This document shows, piece after piece, positions 33,763 through 44,949 of a stretch of DNA of 64,000 bases. Origin of the DNA: Massospora cicadina (lineage: Eukaryota; Entomophthoromycota; Entomophthoromycetes; Entomophthorales; Entomophthoraceae); NCBI GenBank assembly GCA_022478985.1, contig JAKSZP010006716.1, positions 105,338 to 169,337 of the forward strand. Direction: 5' to 3'. Below the pieces are notes generated by a model. It saw only the letters and a list, made by a program, of their open reading frames with translations, made no database searches and was not told where the DNA came from. The first letter of the stretch is position 1. Each line of letters starts with the position of its first letter. The translations under genes and the position numbers were made by a program.

Positions 33763-33773
33763 AATTGACCAAC
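33763..33773 (+). other. Self-priming primer-binding site of B
   Basis: AATTGACCAAC, one base after the LTR, is complementary to 33180-33190 in the same LTR. Identical to the site in A. Confidence 0.75.
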
Positions 33774-33841
33774 CATTACTTCCAGCCACTTCCGCCTTGA
33801 TTTTTGAATTTGGTGCCACAGTGGTTACTCTCTACCAGATG

Positions 33842-35250
33842 AATGTGCAATCAGTTGTATGCTGTTTGTTGCTTGTGTGGTCACTCTCTGACTTTGGGAG
33901 AAGCATCCGCTCTATTCTGGGAAAACTCCTTCAAGCTACCCATGAGGTGAAGATTGCATCTCCTCCTATTTCCTCCAGACTGGGGAAAATATCGAGTATT
34001 CCCTTCCCAAGAAATCACCAATCAGGTTCTGGATGCACTCACCAAAGTACAAATGCGCACAACAATCACACACAATAATGCTTCTGCGATATCTGAGACC
34101 CAACAAGGTCTCACATTGTTAGATGCCATGGATGGCGAGGCCTGTCGCTGGGTGAGAAGTCTTCTGCGTTCTTCCACACAAAAAGGAGTTCCTGCCTCCC
34201 CTGATGGCTGTTGTATCAGCCACCTTAAACCCCCTCTTGTCCCAATCAGACCATTTATTTAAACCGCTTTCTGGCATGGCTGAAGCCCCCAGTTTGTTTT
34301 CTTTTGACTCTACCTTCCATGAGCTGGCTCCTGCGTCAAAACTATCTATTGACATGATTCAGGAAGTCTTTAGAGCGAGTTTGGATTCAGTTTCCACCCA
34401 CCACATGGTTTGGTCTACCACCCAAGGATCGATAGATCAAATAGGCATCACTGCAACTACTATCAAATCTTTGCCTCGCCACGTTTCCTCATATCAGAGA
34501 AGGAATTTTATGATAGGATTTCTTAACGATGGCACAGATGACGTGCCTGACACTAAAGTAGTAGCGGACATGGATTCCAACTCTGCAGGAACTCCCGAGT
34601 CTGAGTTAGCATTCCCAGAGATAACTTTTAATGATTTTGTTCAAGCCCAGATAAAGGAAACAATTAGCCCAGTCCTGGTCCTCCCAATTTTCGCTCCAGC
34701 TAAGAATCCTGACCCTGGTCCCAACACACCTACCATTTCTTCAGTTGCCCATGAGTTGGCTGTATCCCCCAATAAACAAAATTGCGCTTATTTTCTTGTA
34801 CCCATGAGAATTAGTATTGGTTCCCACCATGTCTCCTTCAAATCTCTGGTGGATACCAGAGCAGCGGGGAACTTCATGAGTGTAGAGTTGGCACAACAAC
34901 CAAAACTGGATATGGATGTGGGCTCCTCAGTAATATTGGCCTCCTCTGCTTATCAGTCTTCATATGTTGTTTGCCAACTGATATACTTCTCAATTCACCA
35001 ATATAACTTCTGTGATCGTTTTTCAGCCATGCCAAACCTGGTATTTCCAGTGATCTTGGGGGTGGGATGGTGGCGCCAACAACATGTAAGAATTCATTTG
35101 GAATCAAATACATTGTCATTTGCCAATAACGATTCAGAAGGAGAGTTCACTCTGATCAACACCCTCAAGAAAATCCAAGGAACTGGCTCTATCACCGCCC
35201 TAGTCACTTCCGCAGGCATTCCGGCTGAGTTTCCCAAAATTTAATGCCAT
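33842..35250 (+). pseudogene. Element B gag and protease
   Basis: Gag-like frames run from about 33842 (ATG 'MNVQSVVCC') through 33954-34262, with a frameshift near 34080. A 346-codon frame at 34204-35244 then carries the C-terminal gag and protease. The catalytic triplet near 34850 reads 'LVDTRAAGNFMSVEL': arginine replaces the glycine of DTG (AGA for GGA), which should inactivate the enzyme. No CCHC knuckle is visible, as in many chromoviruses. Absence of this region in A shows the gag deletion there. Confidence 0.65.
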
Positions 35251-35266
35251 ATTACAGAATTTTGAC

Positions 35267-36540
35267 ATGGAAAAGGTGGACCGTCTACTGAAACATACTA
35301 GGTACAATAGTGGATTTTGGACAACTGTGGAGTTGGTGAACATCAATTGCCCATTGTATCCCCATACGGTGAAAGAAGAAGGTTCACTCAATACCTGGCT
35401 GGACGATATATTAAAAAAGGCTGGTTGTTTAAAGAAATCTCTCCCGTCGCTTCCCCCTATCATCTTTGCAAGAAAATCGGATGGATCGCTCTGCCCTTGC
35501 ATAGATTATGGTCACCTGAACAAAATCACAGTTACAGACCCCTACCCATTGCCCCTGGAGCAGACAATCAGTCAGGCAATTGCCAAATCCTGGGTGTTCT
35601 CAAAACTCGACCTGGTGAATGCTTTCAATCAGATTTGAGTAATGGAAGGACAAGAATGGCTGACCATAATCCAAACAAGGCGAGGCATTTTCCAATTTTT
35701 CATGTAATGCCCTTCGGGCTGAAAAATGCCCCCACTATATTTCAATGAATGATTGACAATGCGTTAGGGGATCTCTGGTTTTCCTGCGCTATTGCTTATA
35801 TCGATGATATCCTAGTCCATTCCCCAACTCCCAAGCAACATGCTATTGACTTAGAAGCAGTGGTGGTTGCTTTGCACAAAGCAGGCTTGTTCCTCAAAGC
35901 TTCCAAATACGAGTTTTACAAGGAAGAGGTTACATTTCACAGAAATTTGGTACCTAAAGAAGGGGTCGCCATCCCCCCCAACAAATTAGATGCAATCCGA
36001 GAATGGCCAACCCCAACTACACAGAAGCAGCTTTAAAGTTTCTTGGGCACTATCATTTTACTAAAGAAATTTTTCCCCGCACTTTCCCAGTTGGCCGCCC
36101 CGCTCCATCCCCTCACAGGGAAAAACGTACCCTTTTGTTGGACCCCCAAATGCCAGCAGGCGTTCAAAGCAATTAAAGAAGTGTACATGTCTCCTCTTAT
36201 TTTGAAACATGCCAATCCCACCAAACCGTATATTGTCACATGTGATGCTTCATTGGTAGCTGTGGGCGCAGTGCTGCTTCAGGACCACAATGGTCTTGAA
36301 CATCCGGTCACCTATTTCTCCCAAAAATTCACTGCTACAGAGCAGTCATGGGCCATCTATGACAAGGAACTGGCCCCTGTTGCATGGGCATTAACTCATT
36401 GGCGGTACCTGTTGCAAGGTGCTCATCATGAGTTAACAGTTCGCACAGATCACCAAGCTCTCTTGTATTTTTGCAAACCCCAAAAATTGGCACACTGGCA
36501 AGCCCAAACCTATCGGGACCTGTGCAGTTTTGACTTAAAA
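35267..36540 (+). pseudogene. Element B reverse transcriptase and RNase H
   Basis: RT: 'ARKSDGSLCPCIDYGHLNK', 'WVFSKLDLVNAFNQI' then TGA at 35636-35638, where an arginine CGA is expected. A frame change follows, then 'MPFGLKNAPTIFQ', another TGA for arginine, and the catalytic YIDD intact at 35797-35808. The thumb 'EFYKEEVTF' is near 35915. From 36043 one open frame gives RNase H: 'VTCDASLVAVGAVLLQ' (aspartate), 'WAIYDKELAPVAWALTHWRY' (glutamate) and 'TVRTDHQALLYF' (aspartate), all three catalytic acids present. Confidence 0.8.
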
Positions 36541-38245
36541 TATGAATTCGTCAAGGGTGCGCTAAATGTCCTTCCCAATTTCCTAAGCCGTAGTCCCACT
36601 CACTGCCCCTCAGAGCCTGAGGAAGAGGATCTCGTTACTGTGATCCCTGCTACTCAAATCCTATCAATTGCTCCCTCCATTGTTTCCTCCGCTGCATTTT
36701 CACCTGACAATCCATTATTGGCCCAGGTGTTAGCCGGTCAAATGGCCTGCCCTGAGGGCATGGAGTCGATTAAACACTTAACTCACTCAAGCCCCAAACA
36801 CTCCCTATATTCTTTAGAAGAAGGTCTCATCTACTTTTGTTCTCGTGTTTGGGTGCCTCCCTCCTTCCGCTTGAACGTATTCCACACACACCATGATCCC
36901 CCTGCGGTTGGACACCCCAGTAACAAGAAATGCATCGACCTGATCAAGCAAACCTTTAATTGGGCAGTACTGACCAAAGAGGTTCTGACTTGGATTGCCG
37001 ATTGTGTTACTTGTGCTAGAGCCAAGTTAGATCATTACAGAGAAAATGGCCTCCTGCACCCTTTACAACAGGTGGAAGGTCCATGGACCTCGGTGTCCGT
37101 TAATTTCATTGTTGAACTCCCCTGCTCCAATGGTTTCACAGCGGTAATGGTGGTGGTAGATCACTTTAACAAATTTTCCCTGTTCATTCCTTGTACTTCT
37201 GTGATCATGTCGGAAGAAATGGCGCATCTATTTGTTCGCCATGTGTTTTTGATGTTCAGCCTTCCTCAGGAAATCGTTAGTGACAGGGGTACCCAGTTTA
37301 CCACCCAGTTTTGGAGCGAACTCTTGTCCATCCTTAAATTAACCCCCTGTCAATCCATGGTGTATCATCCCCAGTCTGACGGCCAGACTGAGTGGGTTAA
37401 TCAAGTTCTCGAACAGTACCTGCATTGTTATGCAGTAGCAGTGCAAGATACCTGGGCCAATGACCTGCCTTTTTCCCAATTTGCATATATAATGGGACTC
37501 ACACTTCCACGGGTTTTTCACCATATGAAGCAACGTTGGGTTATAACCCATCATTCTCAGTTGGGACATGCTTGCGACCAGAAGTGCAAGCTGGCGCAGA
37601 TCATGCTGGCCATATTTGATTGACCCAAGCTTTAGTGCGGGAACACCTTACTAAAGCCATCAATGACTACAAGCGATTTGCAGATCGCAAGCACCTTCCA
37701 GGTCATGACTTTAAGGTGGGTTCTTATGTCATGCTCAATACCCGCCATTTGCAAATACAAACCCCTTCCCAAAATTTCGCCAGCAAGCGTTCAGGTCCCC
37801 ACTTAGTAGAGGAGGTATTGGGTAATGGGGCGTTTCAATTGAAGCTTCCCACACATTGGAAGCAACACCCAGTTTTCCATGTATCCCAGCTGTCACCCTT
37901 CAAAGGTGTGATTCTCACGGACCCAGAACAATTGTTATCAACAATGAGGTGGAAGCCAAAGTGGAGGCCATCCTGGCATCTCGGAAGTCACAACAATCAG
38001 TCCAATACCTTGTGGCCTGGAAAGGATATCCAGCTTATGAAAACAGTTGGGTCAAGGCACGCGATTGTGCGAATTGTATGGATCTGGTTGATGCTTTTCA
38101 CACATCCCACCCCGAGGCTCCCCGCCCACCACAGAAAGCCACGACAATTATGGCTATCAAGTTACCCAAAGCGCATAAGAACGTGGCTCTGGTGCAGTTT
38201 CCCGGTGGGGGGCCATCCCTTTGGGAAAAGGAAAGGGTAATGTAA
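36540..38245 (+). pseudogene. Element B integrase and chromodomain
   Basis: Continuous with RNase H to 37623. The finger has 'HTHHDPPAVGHP' and 'DCVTCARAK' (HHCC). The core has 'VMVVVDHFNKF' and 'EIVSDRGTQFTTQFW' (both aspartates), then 'SDGQTEWVNQVLEQYL' (glutamate). One base is missing near 37488 relative to A (GCATATATAATG against GCATACAATAATG), shifting the frame. The C-terminal domain resumes in the frame at 37620. Another shift near 37915 leads to the chromodomain 'SVQYLVAWKGYPAYENSWV' (about 37995-38055). The stop TAA at 38243 lies just inside the 3' LTR. Confidence 0.8.
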
Positions 38246-39607
38246 GTCTTGGGGAGTGTCCTTTGGCTCTCGATTGAGCTATTTTTCTATTCCCAAGTAA
38301 GAAAACACTAAAGAGGATGGCAGTACCTCTCATCACCCAAGGTGATCTCGCCCACATAGTTGACAAGCGATGGGTGACAGCTCGTCAACTTCAGATTCCA
38401 CCCCCAATTTCCTCACTCACCTCAGCAGAACTGTTACAGGGAATCAGTGAAATCTGTGCCAAGATTATTGAACTGAAATCAGTCAGATCCAATTTAGGCG
38501 GCAATTGGGCTGATGGCCAAAATTTGAATGGTTGTAAAAGCATGAAGAATGAAACATTGGCCAGATCGCCTGACGGTTCCAATTTGACTCCTAAATCAGT
38601 AGAACAAATATTGGGCACCATCACCGAGAGTTCAAAGCCCTCCAATAGTAATTCAGGCATTGTGCCCAATGGGCCTCTATTGACCAAATGAATGGTTAAT
38701 TGACCAAGCGCGGGCAGGTTGGCCATCCCAAACCTGTTCCCAACCAAATGGTCTTATCCCTATATTGGATGGCCTTGGGGATACCCATCACTTGTCAGGC
38801 CAAACACCGTCGTGATAACTGTCAGAAACGTAATTGACCCCTGGTCCAGATGTTTGAGGTCGAACCAACAGAGACTCAGCCTGCTGTTGAATTTTGTGAT
38901 GACGGTTCCCAAAGAATAAACCACTTTCTACCATCCAATTCACCTGTTAGACCAAATTTGTGGATCCTGACCACATTTTCACCAATTGACCACTATTTAA
39001 TCAGTTGCAAGGCACTGAGAAGATTTGTTGGTCAGTTTTATTACTTTATTTCCCAAATAAAATTTTATTGAAAAATCCCAAATTTTTATCTCCCTCCTTT
39101 CAACCACATTCCATATGGTGTTTGCCTGGTGGTCCACCGCTCTGAAATCTGGGTGGGCCTTACCAATTCTCTTGGTTACTATGATTCCCTCTATCACCAA
39201 TTGGGCTCGACAAGTCCAAAATTTTTGGCTCTACAACCCAGTTCTCATGACTTTTTGGCAGCAATATACAGAGATCATATAGCCCTATGTTTGCCAACTA
39301 CAAGAGAAGATTCACCACTCTTTTACCCCCAACAAAATGGTCTTAACAACCAAGAATCTCACAGTAACTATCCTAGTAGTTTCCACTTCTGTTAGCAGAA
39401 CCCCTGGGTCTGAAATCTATTTGGTGTGGTTTGCTGTTGGGATACTCCTAACCCTGACATTCTGCCATCATTTTGTGGTATCCTATTTCCTGGCTCCATA
39501 TCAAGTTGTACAGTCGGCAATGCCTCTGGCATTCTGGCTTGCTTTCTGGATGCTTATGCACCCTGACTGGCAGGATGGTCTAAACTTCTTCTGCCATTTC
39601 CATGACA
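38241..39607 (+). repeat. 3' LTR of element B
   Basis: Preceded by the purine tract GGGAAAAGGAAAGGGTAA. TGTAAGTCTT...CATGACA, followed by the GTAAC duplication. Confidence 0.9.
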
Positions 39608-40384
39608 GTAACTCAGCCATGAAATGATAGCTGTTGCCGTTGAACTTCCCTTTAACATCTCACCAGCAATGGTCTTCTACATCTGGTTAGGATTCCTTTG
39701 TTGGACATCCCCAAGAACTAAAATGGACAGAGTCAGAAAACATGTCCCTAATATTTCCTACTTGATCCCAGTAAACCAACCATATTTGGTGAGTGACCTG
39801 CTTAGGTAATGGGACTTGTTACCCATTATGGCAGGTTACAAACTAACTGATTGATTCACTAGTTGCAGGCAGCATCACTCACCTCATAACTTGCTCATTA
39901 AATTCCCAATCAGTTGGTGATGAACTCCAGCTGATCCCAATTGGTACAACTGATAGTTGATCATCAATCAACTATTAGATGCATCAATTTTGTTGGCAAC
40001 TCTGCCCAATGAGATCTTAAGCATTCACCCATATTGATCCCAGATGGATCCAAACCTGGCAAATTGCCTAAAATCCTCTGAACACTATTAACCCAAAATT
40101 AGTCAACCGGTATCCAATTCAGTCACCATAGGGAATTATCTTCTAACAATCCATGTTATTCTAGGAGGCTGGAAAGGTGGGAAAAAAGCATAACACATAC
40201 CCCCTCTTGCCTAGATTTCCAGCAATATTAGGATTAGGATAAGAGGATACCACCTTGAACCATGTCAAATATCTCTTGGTTTGTAGCAGAGCACAGTCAA
40301 TCTTCACTCAACACTGCTCAGGACAACCTCCACTATGCAGTTCTCTTCCTCTTACTTCTTGCTACCACCTCCTCAGAGTGCGGT

Positions 40385-43019
40385 TGTAAGTCCTGGGGAA
40401 TGACCCCTGTGTGTTGATTGGGCTCTTTTCCCATTTCCAAGTAAGAAGGTAACAAAGAGGGTGGCTGTACCCCTCATTACCCAGGGTGACCTTGCCCACA
40501 TGGTAGACGAGCGCTGGGTAACAGCCCTCCCTCTTCAAATCCCTCCCCTGGTGCCCACACTCACCTCGGCAGAACTAGTACATCTAATCAGGTAAATTTG
40601 CACTGAGATTTCTGAAATAAAGATGATTGGTCTGAAATCAAGTGAAAACAAGCCCAATGATCAGATTCCACATAGTTGAAAAGGGACAAAGACTGATTCA
40701 TTGGCCAGAATTGCTAATGGCTTTGATTTAGCCAACACCTCAATAGCTGAAATTAACCCCCTCCCAAAATTGTCATGGATGATCCCTGACATACAGGTAA
40801 TAGCATTGGACACTATCAATGAGAGTTCAAAGCTCCCTTCTGGAAAATCAGGCATTGTGGTCAACACAATGCTTTTGACTGAACAAATGGCCCAGCAACT
40901 GGGCACGGGTGGGTTGGGCATCCCAAACCTACTCCCAACCAATTAGGACCGCCCCTATGTGGGGTGGCCTAGAGGGATTCCCACTGCTTGTTGGGTCAGA
41001 TGCCATCACACCAACCAGCAGAAATGCAGTCAAGCCTCAGTTCAGACATTTAAGGTAGAACCAACAGCAACTCAGACTGCCACCAAATTCTTTGATGTCA
41101 GTTCCCAGTGAACTTATCTGCCCCCATTCCCAAATGATTCACCAGTTAGGTTGATAAATTCTGTGGTTGACTCAAGAATAAACCTTTTGACAACCTACAG
41201 ATTGGGCCAATTTTCCCACTTAATGCTTGAACTAATAATTTAATTAAGCCCTAGTACAATAACATGGCTTGGGCCAATTATTGCTACATGGACTAATTAT
41301 ATTACTAAAGCTCATGCCAAATATCCCTGCACATTTAGGTTAACCTTCTCTGCAACTATTCAGCCGGGTTGATTAGCTCAATGTCAATTTAATCAATTAT
41401 TCTATCAGCAGCTCATGCCAAATATATTTGCACAGTTGGGCCAATTATCTCTGCCCCAATCCTCGGCAACTAATCCCAATTAATAAGGACCAATATTATG
41501 CAATTTGTATACAATTTTTATTTGGGGATGAGCTGAAGGTTACATTTAAAAATCCCATGAACAATTAAATGAATAAATAACGTAATTAATTTTTTGCCCT
41601 AGGGCAAAAATTTGTATGTCAATCTGCATAATCAGCACAATAGCACTTGCATGGACTGCCAGAAATGGGTTATCTAATGCTATTGAGGAAGAGGCCTGCT
41701 GACATCCCAATTAGAGGTATGTCATTTACTTCAACGGAGGCAAGAATTTCACAGAAGGTGTAGATCATCAGCAGTATGGCAAAACTCAAATCAAGAAGAT
41801 CTTAGGACAATTTTGCATGTTTTTATTGCAATTTTTGTACATGAAATCCTCTTAATTTTGAGAGTATTTTACCACCAATAAACCTAAGAAAAAGATTTCA
41901 GTTGTATTAGTTCAAGGGCCAAACTGAGGTGGTAAAATATCTGTTGAAATTTTGTACTTTGATGTGGCCAGGAGATGCCCTAGAGGTATAAATACCAGCG
42001 CCTGGCTTAATGAATTATTATCAAATAATCTAGTTTTAAATAAAAGCTATTTTATTTTATTTTTGTTTCATTTATATCCAAAGTCGCTTTTGGAGAGTGT
42101 TGGCAAGCTGGGATCTCAGGATCCACAGCTTGCTAATTTGCCTGCCTCAGCTGAAGTTCCCTATTACGAGGGGAAAATTAAACCCAAAATCAGTCAGAAA
42201 TGGTGGAACCATTTTTATATGCTTATTGCATTTTCAAACGGTTCTAAAACCATAAGCAACTGGATAAATCAAGGATCCATCAGCCAAACTTCAGTCCGAT
42301 TTACCATGCAGGATTTAATTTATCAAGTGAGAAATCCTCAGATTTTGACATAGGCTAAAATTGAGGGTCTCAATCCCAGCTTGTCCCCACATCAATTGAC
42401 CACTATTTAATCAGTTGCATCATACTGAGAAAATTGTTGGTCAATTTTCTTCACTTTCCTTTACAATAAAATTTGCTTCAAAGAACTATCAATTTTGATT
42501 TTATTGATATCCTTCTAGCCACATTCCTGATGGCTTTTCTCTGGTGGCCTGTTGGTCCTTATACTGGATGGGCTCTACCAGTACTGATAGTCACTATGGC
42601 CCCTATCAATGTCAACTGGATTCAGCGAGTAAGATATTTCTAGCAATTCAACCCTGTCATTACAAGCTTCTGCCAACAATATACTGGGATCTTGTGGCCT
42701 TACAACCACAATCTCCAAGCAAGGATCTACCCCCTTGTTCCTCAGTTGAATTGAGCCTGTCTATTGGTGACCTTGTAGAAACCATACCCGTGGTACTACC
42801 CCTGCAGCAAGACCTCCAGTGTCTGGGGCGGTCTCCATTTGGTTCATTCTTGGGTTGCTAAGAACTATTGCCCTACACCAATGGTTTATCATTTCCCAAT
42901 GCCTGGCTCCATGAAACGTCATACATGTGGCAATGCTTTAGCATTCTGGCTTGCTTTTTGGGTGCTTATGAATCCTGACTGGCAGGCTGGTCAAAACTTC
43001 TTCTGCCTTTTTTATGACA
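40385..43019 (+). repeat. Solo LTR of the A/B family, interrupted by an L2 solo LTR
   Basis: TGTAAGTCCTGGGG at 40385 to TTTATGACA at 43019, flanked by GCGGT (40380-40384) and GCAGT (43020-43024), a duplication with one transition. It contains the ACTATTTAATCAGT and GTTGGTCAATT signals near 42400-42445. No internal region remains, consistent with LTR-LTR recombination. About 1.43 kb once the nested L2 LTR is removed. Confidence 0.8.
41152..42350 (+). repeat. Solo L2 LTR nested in the solo A/B LTR
   Basis: TGATAAATTCTG...GATTTTGACA, 1199 bp, flanked by TAGGT (41147-41151) and TAGGC (42351-42355). It carries GAGGTATAAATACCAG (TATA box near 41985). No internal partner exists in the window apart from the truncated copy at 2761-3628, so the parent family is unknown. 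A short frame at 41952-42353 is just LTR sequence. Confidence 0.75.
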
Positions 43020-44659
43020 GCAGTCCCCATGACCTTCTGTTGTTCTGTGCTGATCAATTTAATCATGACAATACTAGTCCCAGAAAGCCAGTTTTCCTCC
43101 AGTCAGGGCATATGACCTGTTTTCATATTCAGAGTCTTAGAGCAGCGCCTTTGATTTCCTGATCTTCCTCCTCATCCTCAGCAGGAGGTTACAGCCATTG
43201 ATGTTTGTCTCATGGCACAAATAATAGTACTCAATTATAAATGCTCTTGTTATTTTCTCATAATAACTTATTTGCTCATATCATTCTTGATTCTTTTCTG
43301 AAGAGCTTATCTGATTAATTTTGAGATTAATTTCTCTGAAATTAGAGCTTAATTGATACCAAAGTGAATAATTTCAACTATTATAAAAATTATGACATCC
43401 TTCTATCATTCAGTTCATATTTTGAATTCAGAAAATTGCCACCAGCAACTGCTCAACAGTATGTCTGATAAGTTACTCAGCTCTTCAAACTGATGAATTA
43501 ATCTACTTAACAAAGTCTCTCTATAGTCCTCTTAGGACTCATATTCCCAGTTAAGCACCTGTATCCAGTCCTTCCATGGTACTACCAAAAATGGTATTCA
43601 ACCATGGCAAAACCAGATTAGCAATAATCTTGTAATGACTCATAACCAATCAACCCTCTGTTGTCAATTTCCAAATTAGATTTTGATACTCACCTGGATT
43701 TGGCTCCTTTTGAAGATACTCCTACAATCATCATCAAACCTCCTAAAGCAATGTCCTCCTATATTGATCGACCATTCTTTGCCTGATCTGACTTGCTTCC
43801 AGAGTTCCTTTTCCAACTAGGCCAATTTTACAAACCAGTTTTCTTTCAACCAAACTGGCCATTGGAAATTGTGAGCATTTAAAACTTTCCTATACAGAAG
43901 TGAAAATCTGAGTGACCTAGACTCTGTCCATAGCTCTGACCCTTGAAATCTCAAAAATATCCTAGATCAAGACATTACAGCCTATTCCCTTCATTTTGCA
44001 GGCCAAGTTCTTTGAAGTTGGGCCACAAAGATTCCAGCCTCTCCTGGATTCCATTGCTTATTCTGCTTTTAGATTAAAAAAAATCATAATTGCTGTCTTC
44101 AGGATGCCATCCACTCCCTAAAGAACTATCTCATTTCTGGTGCATCCCATTGGTACCTTCCTCTGATGGCTTAAATTGAGGGCATGATTCAGCAACTCCC
44201 ACCTAGTATCCCCTGATCAATGCCAGCTCATATATCCAATGTTCTTGTTGAAGCTTGTCAGCAAGCGCTCAAGACCAATCTTCCAGCTCCAGTACCATAT
44301 TGGGATTACTCAGGGTTATTTGCCGGCTGCCTCTTCTTGTTCTAAAGCTTCTCTTCCAAATTGGGTATCACATTTGGCAAGTACCAATATTTCCATATCT
44401 CTTCCCCTCACTGCATTCTCACAGGGATCAGCCTTCACTTAACAAACTTGGCTTCAAGTAGGCCTATCCCTTGCTAGCATCTGATCTCACATAGATTTCA
44501 AAGATTTGTTCACTCCTACTACTATACATCCTCCCTCCACCAAGAGGCGACATAGGAATAATCATCTTCAAGTTGAGGATAACAAAAATAAAAAATATAA
44601 AAATATAATTTTTGTTCTGTGCATTTTTTATGTTTTTTTCTATGGGACATGACCTTCAC

Positions 44660-44845
44660 TTGGTTCAGTGGTCCAGCTTTTTTATTTATTCCCCCAAACT
44701 GGTTCCAAGGTATACTTTAAATTACCAGTTTTTTATGGTTCAGAGGTCTTATTTTTAGGCTTAACTATCTATTTTGGTTCAGCGGTCTCTTTTTAAGGAC
44801 TTAACCAATCATCAGGAAATAACCATTTCAATGGTTCAACGGTCC
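44660..44845 (-). repeat. Repeated 15-nt motif in the post-pol spacer of D
   Basis: WTGGTTCAGNGGTCY at 44660-44674, 44735-44749, 44774-44788 and 44831-44845 (ATGGTTCAACGGTCC in the last). This is the inverse of the motif set in C at 13515-13700. Spacing between copies varies (about 75, 39 and 57 bases), so it is not a simple tandem repeat. Confidence 0.65.
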
Positions 44846-44949
44846 TTTAATAACACTCTTTTTATTTCTTTTCATTGATCCACTGCTTTAAATATTTAGA
44901 ATGAACTCAAAACACAATATTTTTATCCAAAAGGTTCTTGATGAGTAGC

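Larger units (their letters stand above)
32394..39607 (+). mobile_element. Element B: complete Ty3/gypsy chromovirus with target duplication
   Basis: 7214 bp between perfect target duplications GTAAC (32389-32393 and 39608-39612). LTRs of 1368 and 1367 bp, both TGTAAGTCT...CCATGACA. The internal region has a self-priming site, gag, protease, RT, RNase H, integrase and chromodomain in order. It is the most complete element here. Even so, the protease has DTRA for DTGA, and stops or shifts lie near 35637, 35746, 36034, 37488 and 37915. It shares family with A, the solo LTR at 40385-43019 and, more distantly, E. Confidence 0.9.
31875..40195 (-). repeat. 3' LTR of element D, split by element B
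   Basis: Plus-strand edges are TGTTAAAATTTAAG at 31875 and GCATAACA at 40195. Removing B and one GTAAC copy leaves about 1.1 kb that aligns with 50049-51148. The empty site is visible in that other LTR (...CAGTTGGCGCCTCAGCCATG near 50555). Confidence 0.8.
40335..44520 (+). pseudogene. Antisense coding-like frame in D, split by a solo LTR
   Basis: Opposite to the pol of D. ATG at 40335 ('MQFSSSYFLLPPPQSA') continues in frame after the inserted solo LTR and its duplication ('VPMTFCCSVLINLIMTILV' from 43025) and corresponds to the antisense frame of C (13830-15409). Later shared pieces are 'LYSPLRTHIPS' (about 43530), 'LAPFEDTPTIIIKPPKAM' (about 43705-43755), 'CLQDAIHSLKNYLISGASH' (about 44095-44150) and 'VPYWDYSGLF' (about 44295-44322). 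Frames differ by small indels, with several stops. The family is unknown. Confidence 0.4.

Noticed and set aside
44831..44845. GGTTCAGCGGTCC-type motifs as tRNA B boxes
   Set aside because: They are two bases longer than the B-box consensus, no A box stands upstream at the right distance, and no cloverleaf fits.
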